Below, piece after piece: positions 33,176 through 42,215 of a DNA stretch of 64,000 nt. Position 1 is the first letter of the stretch. Every line of letters begins with the position of its first letter. The notes beneath the pieces were generated by a model that was not told the DNA's origin, made no database searches, and saw only the letters and a program-made list of their open reading frames with translations. The translations under genes were made by a program, and so were the position numbers. The stretch is from Chersky-840 sp963838775 (lineage in GTDB: Bacteria > Actinomycetota > Acidimicrobiia > Acidimicrobiales > UBA8190). The stretch spans positions 1 through 64,000 of the forward strand of contig CAWISP010000026.1 in the NCBI GenBank assembly GCA_963838775.1. Reading direction: 5' to 3'.

Positions 33176-34837
33176 TCAGGACGGTGCCGTCGCCTTCCAC
33201 GTGCCGAGTCGGGTGGGGATGGACTGGGCGAAGTGGAACACGTCGTCGGGGTCGTGCGCCGCCTTCACCGACACCAGGCGAGGGAAATTCGCCCCGTAGT
33301 ACGAGTTCTGCCAATCGACGAGAGTGGGGTCGATGTAGTTCTGGTACGCCGACCCGTCGACATAGTTCGCCGCCGCTGCCGCGAAATGCGCCAACCAGGA
33401 CCGGCCCTGGGACACCGACGATGTGCTCGTGCCCGTCGCCACGCTGGCCTGGATCCCGCTGATGGCGTTGCGGTGGACGAAGGCCGTGGCGCCCGGGTCC
33501 ACGGCGTTGATGGCACCGCCGAGCGCGTCGAAGACGATCCCGCCCCCGACCCCGGGCAGCGTCTGGGCCAGATCGTCGACGGAGGTCACGAACGCCTGGA
33601 TGCCGGCGGGGGGCGGGAGCAACGAGACGTACGCCGAGGACGCCACCGAGGCCACCCGGTCGAGGGTCCCCGCCGGGCTGTGCGTCGTCAGGTGGCACTG
33701 GGCGATATCCAGGCTCTCGCAGCCGGCCTCGACGAGCATGGCGTGGAGGTACGGCTCGGGCCCGACGAAGCGGTAGGTGGGTTGGGCCCCCACCGCGGCA
33801 ACGAGCGAAGCCACGAGCGAGGTGAGCGTCGCCGGCGTGCCCACGAGCATCCCGGCCGTCCGCACCTGCGGGGTGGCGCTGCCGTTGGACAGGAGCTGGC
33901 AATTCGACCACAGCTCGGCGGGCCCGGCGTGTTGCCATGCGAACCACGATCCCAGGACGTCGGCTGCCGCTGACCACGGCCAGTCGAGGGTGAACAACGC
34001 CAGCTCGGGGATGGGCGCGGCGCGGAACGTGAACGAGGTCACCACGCCGAAGTTCCCACCGCCCCCGCCGCGACACGCCCAGTAGAGGTCCTCGTTGGTC
34101 TGGGCGTCGCAGGTGAGGACGCGCCCGTCGGCGGTGACGATCTGCACCGACTCGATGACGTCGCACGTGAGCCCGTACTTCCGCCCCACCACGCCGACCC
34201 CGCCGCCGAGCGCCAGGCCCGAAATCCCGACGCTGGGGCACGAGCCCGCCGGGACGAGGACGCCGGACTGTGCCAATTGGTCGTAGAGGTCGACGAGGAG
34301 CGTCCCCGCACCGACCACCGCCCGGGGCGACGAGGGGCCCGCCGGGCTCGACACCGTCACGGTGCTCATCGACGTGACGTCGACGACGAGGCCCGGGCCG
34401 CTCGAGTAGCCGGCGTAGCTGTGGCCCCCGCACCGCGGGATGGGGCCGATGCCGTGTGCGCGGGCGAAGTCGATGCAGCGCTGGACGTCGGTCGGCGACG
34501 TGCAGTAGGCGACGGCGGCAGGGTTGATGTCGTCGAAACGGGGGTCGTAGAGCAGGCGGGCCGTGGCGTAGGTCGGACTCGACGGCAGCACCAGGCGGCC
34601 CGACAGCGACGACGCCAGCGTCGACCACGCCGCCGCGTCGAGGGCCAAGGTCGTCGTCGACGACGGAGACGTTTTCGACGGGGACGAGGAGGAGGAAGAC
34701 GAGGACCTCCCCGTCGTGCTGTCCGCGCATCCGAACAGCGCGGCGGAGGCCGCACCGGCCGCGACCAGGCCTCCGCCCTGGAGGAACCGGCGGCGGCTGT
34801 ACCTGCTGTTGGGGCCGTACCCGTGGGAGCGGTCCAC
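33176..34837 (-). CDS. Tat-exported FAD oxidase, berberine bridge-like (bicovalent flavin)
   Basis: Flavin-dependent oxidase of 553 residues. The N-terminus has a twin-arginine signal (SRRRFLQGGGLVAAG) with a lipobox-like LFGC, so it is probably exported folded and may be lipid-anchored. A Ser/Thr-rich linker follows. PCMH FAD domain: IPRCGGHSYAGYSSGPGLVV contains the GGHS His, and AGSCPSVGISGLALGGG the Cys; in this family these two residues link FAD at two positions. The BBE C-terminal motif is YYGANFPRLVSVKAAHDPDD then FAQSIP. Family members oxidise sugars, alkaloids or aromatic alcohols with O2. 8 bp downstream of the acyl-CoA ligase gene. Confidence 0.88.
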   Translation of the reverse strand: MDRSHGYGPNSRYSRRRFLQGGGLVAAGAASAALFGCADSTTGRSSSSSSSSPSKTSPSSTTTLALDAAAWSTLASSLSGRLVLPSSPTYATARLLYDPRFDDINPAAVAYCTSPTDVQRCIDFARAHGIGPIPRCGGHSYAGYSSGPGLVVDVTSMSTVTVSSPAGPSSPRAVVGAGTLLVDLYDQLAQSGVLVPAGSCPSVGISGLALGGGVGVVGRKYGLTCDVIESVQIVTADGRVLTCDAQTNEDLYWACRGGGGGNFGVVTSFTFRAAPIPELALFTLDWPWSAAADVLGSWFAWQHAGPAELWSNCQLLSNGSATPQVRTAGMLVGTPATLTSLVASLVAAVGAQPTYRFVGPEPYLHAMLVEAGCESLDIAQCHLTTHSPAGTLDRVASVASSAYVSLLPPPAGIQAFVTSVDDLAQTLPGVGGGIVFDALGGAINAVDPGATAFVHRNAISGIQASVATGTSTSSVSQGRSWLAHFAAAAANYVDGSAYQNYIDPTLVDWQNSYYGANFPRLVSVKAAHDPDDVFHFAQSIPTRLGTWKATAPS

Positions 34838-34845
34838 GCCGGTCC

Positions 34846-36552
34846 TTACCGACGCGCCACGAGTTGGTCCCGGACCACGTGCTTCTGGACCTTCCCCGAC
34901 GCGGTGCGGGGTAGCTCGTCGACGAACACGAATCGGCGGGGCACCTTGAAGGCGGCCAGTCGCTCCCGGAGGAACGCCTCGAGCGCGGCGGGGTCCGGGG
35001 TGGCCGCCTCGGGTGTGGCGGAGCCGGCGGACGCGGCGGAGTCGGCGGGTGCGACGAGGACGACGACCGCCACCGGCGCCTCACCCCAACGCTCGTCGGG
35101 CACCCCCACCACGGCGACCTGGGCCACGTCGGGATGATCGAGCAGGGCATTCTCGATCTCCACCGGGAAGACGTTCTCGCCCCCCGAGACGATCATCTCC
35201 TTGAGTCGCCCCGTCATGCGCAGATAGCCGCGGTCGTCCATGGTGACGAGGTCGCCGGTGCGCAACCAGCCTCCCGGTCGCGTCGCCGCCGCGGTGTCGT
35301 CAGGCAGCTCGTGGTAGCCCGCCATGACGTTGGGGCCGCGCACCTCGAGCTCGCCCACCTCGCCGCGCGTCACCACCGTGGCGCGCTCGGGGTCGACGAC
35401 GCGAGCGGCCACGCCGGGCAGCGGGATCCCCAGGGTGGCTCCCTTGTCCTCGGCACTGTCGTCGAGGTGGGTCTGGGAGATGAACCCCGACGCCTCGGTC
35501 TGTCCGAACACCACCGTGAAGTGCACCCCCAGCGTGGCCTCGATGTGGGCCACCAGCTCGGCCGGCACCACCGCGCCTCCCCCGCTCACCGCCCGCAACG
35601 ACGACAGGTCGCGCCGGGGGAAGTCGGGATGCCCGACGAGGGCGAGCAGCATGGTGGGCACGCCACAGGTGAGCGTGGCCACCTCGGACTCGATCAACTC
35701 CAGGACGAGCCCCGGTTCGAACGCCGGAACCAGCACGGCGGTGGCCGACAGCTGGCACAGCTGGAACGACACCACCTGGCCGCCAACGTGAAACAGCGGC
35801 ATGGTCTGGATATAGACGTCGCCAGGTTGCATCCCGAAGCGCATCGCCCCGAAGCGCGCCGCATTGGTCATGCCCCGGTGGGTGAGCAGTGCCCCCTTGG
35901 GTGATCCCGTCGTCCCCGAGGTGTAGACGAGCTGGGCCACGTCGTCAGGTGACACCGCCCTCTCCCGGTCGACCATCTCGCCTTCGACCATCTCGCCTTC
36001 GACCATGTCCCGCCCGGCCCCCTCCTCGCCATGGTCCACGTCTGTCGAGGGTGACGCGGTGACACAGAATTCGTCCCACCGGTCGAAGACCACGACCTCG
36101 CGCAACGCCGGCAGATCGGGGCGGAGGTCGTCCAACGTGGCGACGAGGTCGCGGCCCCGGTACTCGGGGACGACGAAGACACCGGCTGATGCCGACTGCC
36201 CGAGCACGTGCCGGAGCTCGCCGGCGCGCAGGGCGGGGTTCACGGGCACGAGCACCACACCGGCCAGCGCCGCCGCGTAGGTGAGGACGAGCGACTCGGG
36301 GATGCTCGTCGCCACCACCGCCACGCGTTCGGCGGGCTCGAAGCGCGCCACCAGCGCGGCGGCGGCGCGCTCGGCGTCGGCGAGGAGCTCGGCGTACGTC
36401 CAGCGCCGGCGTGCCGTCGGGTCGGGAGTACCCGCCACCAGGGCGGTGGTGTGCGGAGTGCGGTGTGCCGCGTCGCGCAGGATCGACCCCACCGTGGTGT
36501 CGAGCACGGGCTCGGAGTCGTCGGCGATCCACACCGACTCGGCGCCCACCAC
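34846..36552 (-). CDS. acyl-CoA synthetase (AMP-binding)
   Basis: ATP-dependent acid-CoA ligase, 568 residues from GTG 36552. Motifs: P-loop-like YTSGTTGSPKGALLTHRGM, MPLFHVGGQV, VVFGQTEASGFISQTH (adenylate motif), GWLRTGDLVTMDDRGYLRMT, GRLKEMIVSGGENVFPVEIE and the C-terminal catalytic Lys in PRTASGKVQKHVV. Fatty or aromatic acid activation is expected; specificity is not evident. Two low-complexity inserts are present: a MVEGEMVEGEMV repeat near residue 185 (15-bp units at 35971-36000) and a Ser/Ala-rich stretch near 515. Starts 3 bp after the Rieske gene stop. Confidence 0.92.
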   Translation of the reverse strand: MVGAESVWIADDSEPVLDTTVGSILRDAAHRTPHTTALVAGTPDPTARRRWTYAELLADAERAAAALVARFEPAERVAVVATSIPESLVLTYAAALAGVVLVPVNPALRAGELRHVLGQSASAGVFVVPEYRGRDLVATLDDLRPDLPALREVVVFDRWDEFCVTASPSTDVDHGEEGAGRDMVEGEMVEGEMVDRERAVSPDDVAQLVYTSGTTGSPKGALLTHRGMTNAARFGAMRFGMQPGDVYIQTMPLFHVGGQVVSFQLCQLSATAVLVPAFEPGLVLELIESEVATLTCGVPTMLLALVGHPDFPRRDLSSLRAVSGGGAVVPAELVAHIEATLGVHFTVVFGQTEASGFISQTHLDDSAEDKGATLGIPLPGVAARVVDPERATVVTRGEVGELEVRGPNVMAGYHELPDDTAAATRPGGWLRTGDLVTMDDRGYLRMTGRLKEMIVSGGENVFPVEIENALLDHPDVAQVAVVGVPDERWGEAPVAVVVLVAPADSAASAGSATPEAATPDPAALEAFLRERLAAFKVPRRFVFVDELPRTASGKVQKHVVRDQLVARR

Positions 36553-36555
36553 CGC

Positions 36556-37917
36556 TCAGTCTCCGAGGTATTCGCCAAGGGTGGCGTGGAAATGGCGGAT
36601 CCGGCTCTCCTGGTAGCGCGCCAGGGTCACATCGGGCCCCGCCGCGGACTCGAGGCCCCGCTGGACGCGGGCCAGGGTGGCGGTGTCCTGGTCGAGGATG
36701 CGACCGAGGTACCCGAGCTCAGGGGCGTCCGCCCAACGCTGGCCGGCATCGAGATGGCGGGTGGGCACGGCCGGTGGTCGCGGCCCCGACACGGGCACGG
36801 GCTCGAGCAGCATGACGTCCATGACGGTGGCGGTGTGGTCGTCACCATGGGGCCGGAACCGGTAGACAAGAGGGGTCGTGTACCCCGCCCACGGCACGAA
36901 GTTGGGGAACACGAAGTACTCGATGGCGTCGAGCGCCTCGCAGTCGGTGATCGAGGAGTAGTCGCCCCCGGTCCGCTCCGACAGCTGTCGACGGGTGCGC
37001 TCGGCCAATACTTGGCGGGCGGTGGCGCCGTCGGGCAGCAGCGTCGGATCGTCCTTGGTGAGGAACATGGCGTCGAGGATGTCCTGCTCCTCCACCGCTT
37101 CGACGTGCTCGCTGGCGATCCCCACCGGCGTGATCATGCGGTTGACGTGGCGCACGCCCTCGTACACGTCGTACTGCGTCTGGGTGTCGCCACTGGTCTT
37201 GAGCAGCTGGGGATGGACGGCGACGGTGTGGTAGCTCTCGATGAACGCTTCGAGCGCCACCTTCCAGTTGCAGGGGACGACGCGCACGACATGCGCGGTG
37301 AGCACACGCGCCGCCAGGTCCCACGCCGCGAAGTGCTCGGGAAGGATCTCGAGGTATTCCTCCAGGCTCAGCGCGTGCGGGTCGGTGTTGACGAATACGA
37401 ACCCGCCCCAGCGCCCTACCCCCGCCTCGGGCAGGCAGAAGGTGGGCGCATCGACGTGGGGGAAGTCCCACGGGCACGGCATGCCCGCGAACGTGCCGTC
37501 GAGGTTCCAGGTGAACCCGTGGAACGGACAACGCAGGTCGTCGACGTGACCGGGCTGGGTGCGCAATCGAGTGCCCCGGTGCAGGCACGAATTGTGGAAG
37601 GCGCGGATCTCACCGGGGGCGCTGCGCACCACGATGAGCGACATCCCCGGTGCGTCGTAGACGACGCTGTCGCCCACGTCGGGGATCTGCTCCTCGCGAC
37701 ACGCCATCTGCCACACCCGGCCCCACACCGCGTCGACCTCGCGCTCGTGCACGGCACGGCTCGTGTAGCGCTCCCGGGGGACCGACGACGTGCCCGGCGT
37801 GGCGTCGCCGACCGCTCGCAGGACGGCGGGGACGGGGCGGGTGTCGTGGTCGAGCAGCTCCTGCATGAGGCGCGCCCCGTGGCGAAGCTCGTCACCTTCG
37901 AGATTCTCACTGCTCAC
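36556..37917 (-). CDS. Rieske aromatic ring-hydroxylating oxygenase, alpha subunit
   Basis: Oxygenase component of 453 residues, GTG start at 37917 overlapping the upstream flavoprotein stop by 4 bp (GTGA). The Rieske 2Fe-2S site is SCLHRGTRL (Cys-x-His) and LRCPFHGFTWNLDG (Cys-x2-His). The catalytic domain has the mononuclear-iron motif EAFIESYHTVAVHPQL with two His ligands. It needs a reductase that is not in this operon. Neighbours (KSTD-like dehydrogenase, acyl-CoA ligase) point to breakdown of a steroid, terpenoid or other cyclic compound, an inference from context. Confidence 0.9.
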   Translation of the reverse strand: MSSENLEGDELRHGARLMQELLDHDTRPVPAVLRAVGDATPGTSSVPRERYTSRAVHEREVDAVWGRVWQMACREEQIPDVGDSVVYDAPGMSLIVVRSAPGEIRAFHNSCLHRGTRLRTQPGHVDDLRCPFHGFTWNLDGTFAGMPCPWDFPHVDAPTFCLPEAGVGRWGGFVFVNTDPHALSLEEYLEILPEHFAAWDLAARVLTAHVVRVVPCNWKVALEAFIESYHTVAVHPQLLKTSGDTQTQYDVYEGVRHVNRMITPVGIASEHVEAVEEQDILDAMFLTKDDPTLLPDGATARQVLAERTRRQLSERTGGDYSSITDCEALDAIEYFVFPNFVPWAGYTTPLVYRFRPHGDDHTATVMDVMLLEPVPVSGPRPPAVPTRHLDAGQRWADAPELGYLGRILDQDTATLARVQRGLESAAGPDVTLARYQESRIRHFHATLGEYLGD

Positions 37918-39579
37918 GGGTCGACCACCGCCGCTTCGCCGGCGCGGAAGCCGAACACCAGCGCAGGCCCGAGGGTGGCGCCCCCCGCCGCGGTGGCGGT
38001 GCCGAACGGGCTGGCGGCGGCGTTGCCGGCCGCATAGAGGCCCGCCACGGCGGCGCGGCGCGAGGACAGCACGCGGCCCCGGTCGTCGGTGCGCGGGCCG
38101 CCCTTGGTCCCCATGCAGCCGAGATGCACGGCAAGGGCGTAGAAGGGGGCCTCGCACAGTGGTGCCAACGTGGGGTGAATGGCGCTCGGGTCCCCGATCC
38201 AACGGTCGTAGGGAAACGAGCCCCGCCCGAAGTCGGGGTCCTCGCCCCGTCCCGCGCCGGCGTTGAAGCGCGTCACCGAGTCGACCAGGGTGCCCGGTGC
38301 GATGCCGAGTGTGGTGGCCAGCGCCTCGAGGTCGGTGGCGCGGGTGAGCCATGCGGGGTCGGGCGTGCCGGGCTCGAGGGGGCCGACCGGGTAGCGCCGG
38401 CGGTAGCCGGCATCGAACACCAACCAACACGGCGCGGCCATGCCACCGGCGGCGGCCCGCATGGCCCGGCCCACGTCGCCGTAGTTCTGGGCCTCGTCGA
38501 CAAAGCGCCGCCCCGCTCTGTCGACCATGATCGCCCCCGGTTGGGCGCGCTCGCTGTGGAGGGGGCGGTAGTGGGCCACGCCGTCGATCTCCTCGCCCGG
38601 CACGTGCACGGCCGGCATCCACCACCCCTCGGCCGTGTTCCCCACCGCCGAGTCGACCGCCATCGTCATGCGGAGGCCGTCACCCCGGCACCCCCCCGAC
38701 CCCATGGGTGCGATCGCCGACCCCGACAGGAACTCGCCCACGAGCGCCGTGTCGTGTTGGAAGCCCCCCGATGCCACCACGACACGCCCCCGCTCGGGGC
38801 ACCCGTCGACGACGACACCCACGACCTCGCCGTCCTCGACCACGAGCTCGGTGGCGCGCGCCCCGGTCCGGATCTCGACACCGGCGTCGACAAGCGCGCT
38901 GAGCAGACCGCCCACCAGGGCCCGGCCCCGGACGTGGCCGCGCAGGACCACCCCGTCGTTGGCGGGCGCATCGGCGTCCGTGGTGGTCGGAGAAGGCTGG
39001 TCGAAGGCGGCCTGGACGCGGCGCTCGACGTTGCGTGGAAAGCCGCATCGATCGTGGCCACAGCGACCGACCGCTCCTGGCGCCGGGGAGCTCGCCGCGG
39101 TAGTCGGGCCAGTGCTCGAGCACCTCCCACTGGATCGGCGTGCGCAGCTCGATCTCGTCGGCCACGCGTCGGGCGTCGGACACGAAGGCCCTGACGAGAT
39201 CGACATCGACATCGCCGGTGGCGGCCGCGGCGAGATAGGCGAGGGCGTCGTCGGGGTTGTCGTGGTCTGCGCTGTCGTGGTCTGCGCTGTCGTGGTCTGC
39301 GCTGTCGTGGTCTGCGCTGTCGTGGTCTGCGCTGTCGTGGCGGGAGCCGCTGTGCCCCACCCGTCCGTGGGCAGGCATCCACACCACACCGCCGGACATC
39401 GCCGTGGTGCCCCCGATGGACGGGGCCTGCTCGACCACGAGCACGTCCGCCCCTGCGCCCGACGCGGCCAGGGCCGCGGCCAGCCCGGCGGCCCCGGACC
39501 CCACGACGACGACGGACGGCGAGCCGGGCACCGGCCCAGGGTACGTTCCCTCCCCCTCCGCTGTCGGGAAGATCGTCAC
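37914..39579 (-). CDS. FAD-dependent dehydrogenase, KSTD/fumarate reductase-like (frameshifted)
   Basis: Flavoprotein of the 3-ketosteroid-1-dehydrogenase superfamily. N-terminal FAD-binding SVVVVGSGAAGLAAALAASG, VLVVEQAPSIGGTTAMSGGV; C-terminal GTKGGPRTDDRGRVL, GLYAAGNAAASPFGTATAAG and GATLGPALVFGFRAGEAAV. A frame change between about 39045 and 39075 (after GRSLWP, before FPRNVERRVQAAF) splits the frame; removing one base gives 554 residues. GTG 39579 is preceded by GGAGAGG; GTG 39621 is possible. Near residue 85 an insertion of five HDSAD pentapeptides interrupts the region after the FAD loop. Probable role: introducing a double bond into a cyclic ketone. First gene of the catabolic operon. 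Confidence 0.82.
39262..39336. repeat. five perfect 15-bp tandem repeats in a flavoprotein gene
   Basis: Five identical copies of GTGGTCTGCGCTGTC. On the minus strand they code for HDSAD repeated five times, followed by HDNPDD. A run of His/Asp-rich pentapeptides inside a conserved enzyme is unusual; exact identity of copies suggests recent expansion. Confidence 0.95.
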
Positions 39580-39651
39580 GGGGGCCTCTCCGACGATGCA
39601 GGGGGCGCCAAGCCGACGCACGGCTCATCACATGCCTCCTACGATCGGGCC

Positions 39652-40464
39652 ATGGCACTGCCTCCCCCCTCACCCACGTCCACCGCTCTCGTCACCGGCG
39701 CGTCATCGGGCATCGGCGCCGACCTGGCCCGAGAGCTCGCCAGGCGGGGGCACGGCGTTACCTTGCTGGCCCGGCGCGAGGATCGCCTCACCGAGCTCGC
39801 CACCGAGCTCCACGACGCCCACGGCGCGCGCAGTGAGGTGGTCGCGCTCGACCTCACCGACGCCGCGGCGCGGGGCGGGCTCCCCGACACCCTGCTCGAG
39901 CGGGGCCTCACCGTGGAGGTGCTCGTCAACAACGCCGGGTTCAGCACCACCGGTCCGGTGTACCGAGCCGACCGCCGGCGCGAGATGGCGATGATCCGCA
40001 CCGATGTCGAGGCCGTCGTCGACCTGTGCTGCATCTTCGTGCCGGGGATGGTCGAGCGCGGGCGCGGGGCGGTGCTCAACGTCGCCTCCACCGCCGCCTT
40101 CCAGCCGCTCCCCGGCCAGGCCGGGTACGGGGCGTCCAAGGCGTTCGTGCTCTCCTACACCCGGTCGCTGCGCGCCGAGCTACGCGACAAGGGTGTCTCG
40201 GTGACCGCCCTGTGCCCGGGCCCGGTCAAGACCGAGTTCGCAGAGTCGGCCGGGTTCACCCAGGAGGAGTCGGAGAACTCGCTGCCCAAGATCATGTGGC
40301 TCCCGGCCGCCGAGGTCGCCCGTCTGGCCGTGCTGGGGCTGGAACAGGGAAAGGGCGTGGTGATCCCCGGCCTCGCCAACCGCGTCGGTGCCCAGTTCGC
40401 ACGGGCCATGCCGCCCCAGGCCCTGGCGGCGTTCCTCGCCCGCCAGCACCCCGCCCTCAAGTAG
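39652..40464 (+). CDS. SDR family NAD(P)-dependent oxidoreductase
   Basis: Short-chain dehydrogenase, 270 residues from ATG 39652. Cofactor motif TALVTGASSGIGADLARELA, with basic LLARREDRL after beta-2 suggesting NADP(H). VEVLVNNAGFSTTGP, active-site Ser in VLNVASTAAF, and YGASKAFVLSYTRSL with Tyr-x3-Lys. The C-terminal part after CPGPVKTEF resembles the DltE/YqjQ-like SDR group. Divergent from the KSTD-like gene across 72 bp, so it could share regulation. Substrate unknown. Confidence 0.9.
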   Translation: MALPPPSPTSTALVTGASSGIGADLARELARRGHGVTLLARREDRLTELATELHDAHGARSEVVALDLTDAAARGGLPDTLLERGLTVEVLVNNAGFSTTGPVYRADRRREMAMIRTDVEAVVDLCCIFVPGMVERGRGAVLNVASTAAFQPLPGQAGYGASKAFVLSYTRSLRAELRDKGVSVTALCPGPVKTEFAESAGFTQEESENSLPKIMWLPAAEVARLAVLGLEQGKGVVIPGLANRVGAQFARAMPPQALAAFLARQHPALK

Positions 40465-40535
40465 GCGGCGTCGAGTCGCCGCCGGTCCCGCTGACCTCGC
40501 CGACCGTCGTCACGCGCCGGAGAAGAGCAGCCCCT

Positions 40536-41099
40536 GTGCCACACCCCGTCGTCCTCATCATCACCGGCCCTCCGGGGTCGGGAAAATCCACCACCGCCCG
40601 GCTCGTGGCCCAGCGCTTCGAGCTCGCCGCCTGCCTCGAATCCGACTGGTTCTGGACCACCATCGTCAAGGGGTTCGTACCCCCCTGGCAGGTCGACGCC
40701 GATGCGCAGAACCGAGGCGTGCTGCGCGCCGTGGCCGAGTCGGCGGCCGCGCTGGCCACGTCGGGCTACGCCGTGGTGGTCGACGGCGTGGTCGGTCCCT
40801 GGTATCTCGACCTCGTCACCGAGCCCCTGGTCCGTCACGGCATCGAGACGCACTACCTCGTCCTGCGCCCTGATCTCGCCGTGACCCTGGCGCGCGTGGC
40901 GGTGCGGGACCGTGCCGAGCGTGTCCCGGGGCACCTGGCGGCTGCGTTCTCCAACGAAGAGCCCGCCGCCCACATGTGGCAGCAGTTCTCGGATCTCGGC
41001 GAGCTCGAGCGACACGTGGTCGACAACACCCGGCTCGATGCGGACCGGACCGCCGATCTCGTATGGTCCAGGTACTGCGAGGGAACGGACCGGCTGTAA
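40536..41099 (+). CDS. P-loop kinase-like ATPase
   Basis: Small nucleotide-binding protein, 187 residues from GTG 40536. Walker A ITGPPGSGKSTTARLV at residues 9-24, Asp in the second strand (ESDWFWTTIVKG), VVVDGVVGPWYLD as Walker B-like, and an Arg-rich lid (LARVAVRDRAERVPG). Layout matches the adenylylate-kinase-like/zeta-toxin/chloramphenicol phosphotransferase group, which phosphorylates small molecules. No antitoxin-like gene is next to it, so a toxin role is not supported. Followed 49 bp later by an SRPBCC gene on the same strand. Confidence 0.75.
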   Translation: MPHPVVLIITGPPGSGKSTTARLVAQRFELAACLESDWFWTTIVKGFVPPWQVDADAQNRGVLRAVAESAAALATSGYAVVVDGVVGPWYLDLVTEPLVRHGIETHYLVLRPDLAVTLARVAVRDRAERVPGHLAAAFSNEEPAAHMWQQFSDLGELERHVVDNTRLDADRTADLVWSRYCEGTDRL

Positions 41100-41148
41100 C
41101 CGAGCACAGACCCGAGCACCGACGACGACAGCGACCGAGGAGGCTCCC

Positions 41149-41613
41149 ATGGACGGAGACGTGGTGACGGTGGAGAAGGTCATCCCGGCCCCGGCCGACG
41201 CGATCTTCGCCCTCCTCGCCGACCCGGCGCGCCATCCCGACATCGACGGCTCGGGGGCGGTGAAAGAGGCCAAGGCCGACGCACCCCGGCGGCTGGCACT
41301 GGGCTCGAAGTTCGGCATGTCGATGCGGCTCGGGATCCCGTACTCGATGGTGAACACCGTCATCGAGTTCGAGGACAACCGACGCATCGCGTGGCAGGCG
41401 CGACCACCGGGCCTCGTCGGGCGGTTCACGGCCGGACGGATCTGGCGCTACGAGCTCGAGCCCGTCGAGGGTGGGACGCGCGTGAAGGAGACCTGGGACC
41501 TCTCCCAGGACAAGCAGCGCATGCTCCTCAGGCTCGGGGGCCTCCCCGACAAGACCCAGCACAACATGGAGAAGACACTCGAGCGCATCGAGGAGCTGAC
41601 CTCGGCACCCTGA
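41149..41613 (+). CDS. SRPBCC family protein
   Basis: A 154-residue START/Bet v1-like ligand-binding protein (polyketide cyclase/dehydrase type). ATG 41149 is preceded by GAGGAGG at ideal distance. Typical pattern: VEKVIPAPADAIFALLADPA at the N-terminus, IEFEDNRRIAWQARPPG in the sheet, GGTRVKETWDLS and a long C-terminal helix KTQHNMEKTLERIEEL. These proteins bind hydrophobic small molecules; most have no known catalytic residue set. Role here unknown. Confidence 0.85.
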   Translation: MDGDVVTVEKVIPAPADAIFALLADPARHPDIDGSGAVKEAKADAPRRLALGSKFGMSMRLGIPYSMVNTVIEFEDNRRIAWQARPPGLVGRFTAGRIWRYELEPVEGGTRVKETWDLSQDKQRMLLRLGGLPDKTQHNMEKTLERIEELTSAP

Positions 41614-41692
41614 CCTCACGACCACGGGTCCGCGCCCCGTCGCGCCCGGTGCGGGTCGGGCACTTCGGATCGGGCCGGGGTAGCGTGCAGCC

Positions 41693-42178
41693 ATGGCACG
41701 GATTTCCTTTCCCGAGCGTGGTTACGGTGAGCATGTGGACTGGGCGCTCATGCGCCCGGCGATGGCGGCGGGCATGGGAGCGCTCTCCGAAGCCGTCTAT
41801 AAGAACAGCAAGCTCGCCGTACGCGAGCGCGAGGCGGCGCGCTGGACGATCGCCCTCATCAACGACTGCGTCGTCTGCCAGGACACCCGCGCCCGGGACG
41901 GCGAGGCCGCCGGGGTCGACAAGGGCTTCTACGGCGAGGTCGCCAACTGGCGCACGAGCCCGGCGCTGAGCGACCGGGAGCGGCTGGCGGCGGAGTTCGC
42001 CCAGCATTTCGCCCTCGACCACCTCGACATGAGCGACGAGCTGTGGGACCGGCTCCGGGCCGCCTACGCCGACGACGAGCTCGCCGATCTCACCATGTGC
42101 TGCGGGATGATGCTCGGGCTGGGCCGCACCCTGGCCGTCCTCGGGGTACGGGCCCCTGACGAGCGCATCCTGGTCTGA
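41693..42178 (+). CDS. carboxymuconolactone decarboxylase/AhpD-like protein
   Basis: A 161-residue all-helical protein. The AhpD-type redox motif is NDCVVCQDTRARDG with Cys-x2-Cys at about residues 59-62, preceded by REREAARWTIALI, a normal arrangement. The C-terminal half (SDRERLAAEFAQHFALDHLD, LADLTMCCGMMLGLGRTLAV) completes the fold. Members reduce peroxiredoxins or process peroxides or lactones; the CxxC points to thiol redox chemistry. 79 bp after the SRPBCC gene. Confidence 0.87.
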   Translation: MARISFPERGYGEHVDWALMRPAMAAGMGALSEAVYKNSKLAVREREAARWTIALINDCVVCQDTRARDGEAAGVDKGFYGEVANWRTSPALSDRERLAAEFAQHFALDHLDMSDELWDRLRAAYADDELADLTMCCGMMLGLGRTLAVLGVRAPDERILV

Positions 42179-42215
42179 CGCCCTGGCCGCGGTCGGTGCG
42201 GCACCCGGCCGCTGA

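Noticed and set aside
31397..33973. Open frame of 858 codons on the plus strand
   Set aside because: Antisense shadow of the amidohydrolase and flavin oxidase genes; no domain motif is visible in it.
40536..41099. Zeta-like toxin of a toxin-antitoxin pair
   Set aside because: The P-loop kinase fold fits, but no small antitoxin gene precedes or overlaps it; a metabolic kinase is as likely.
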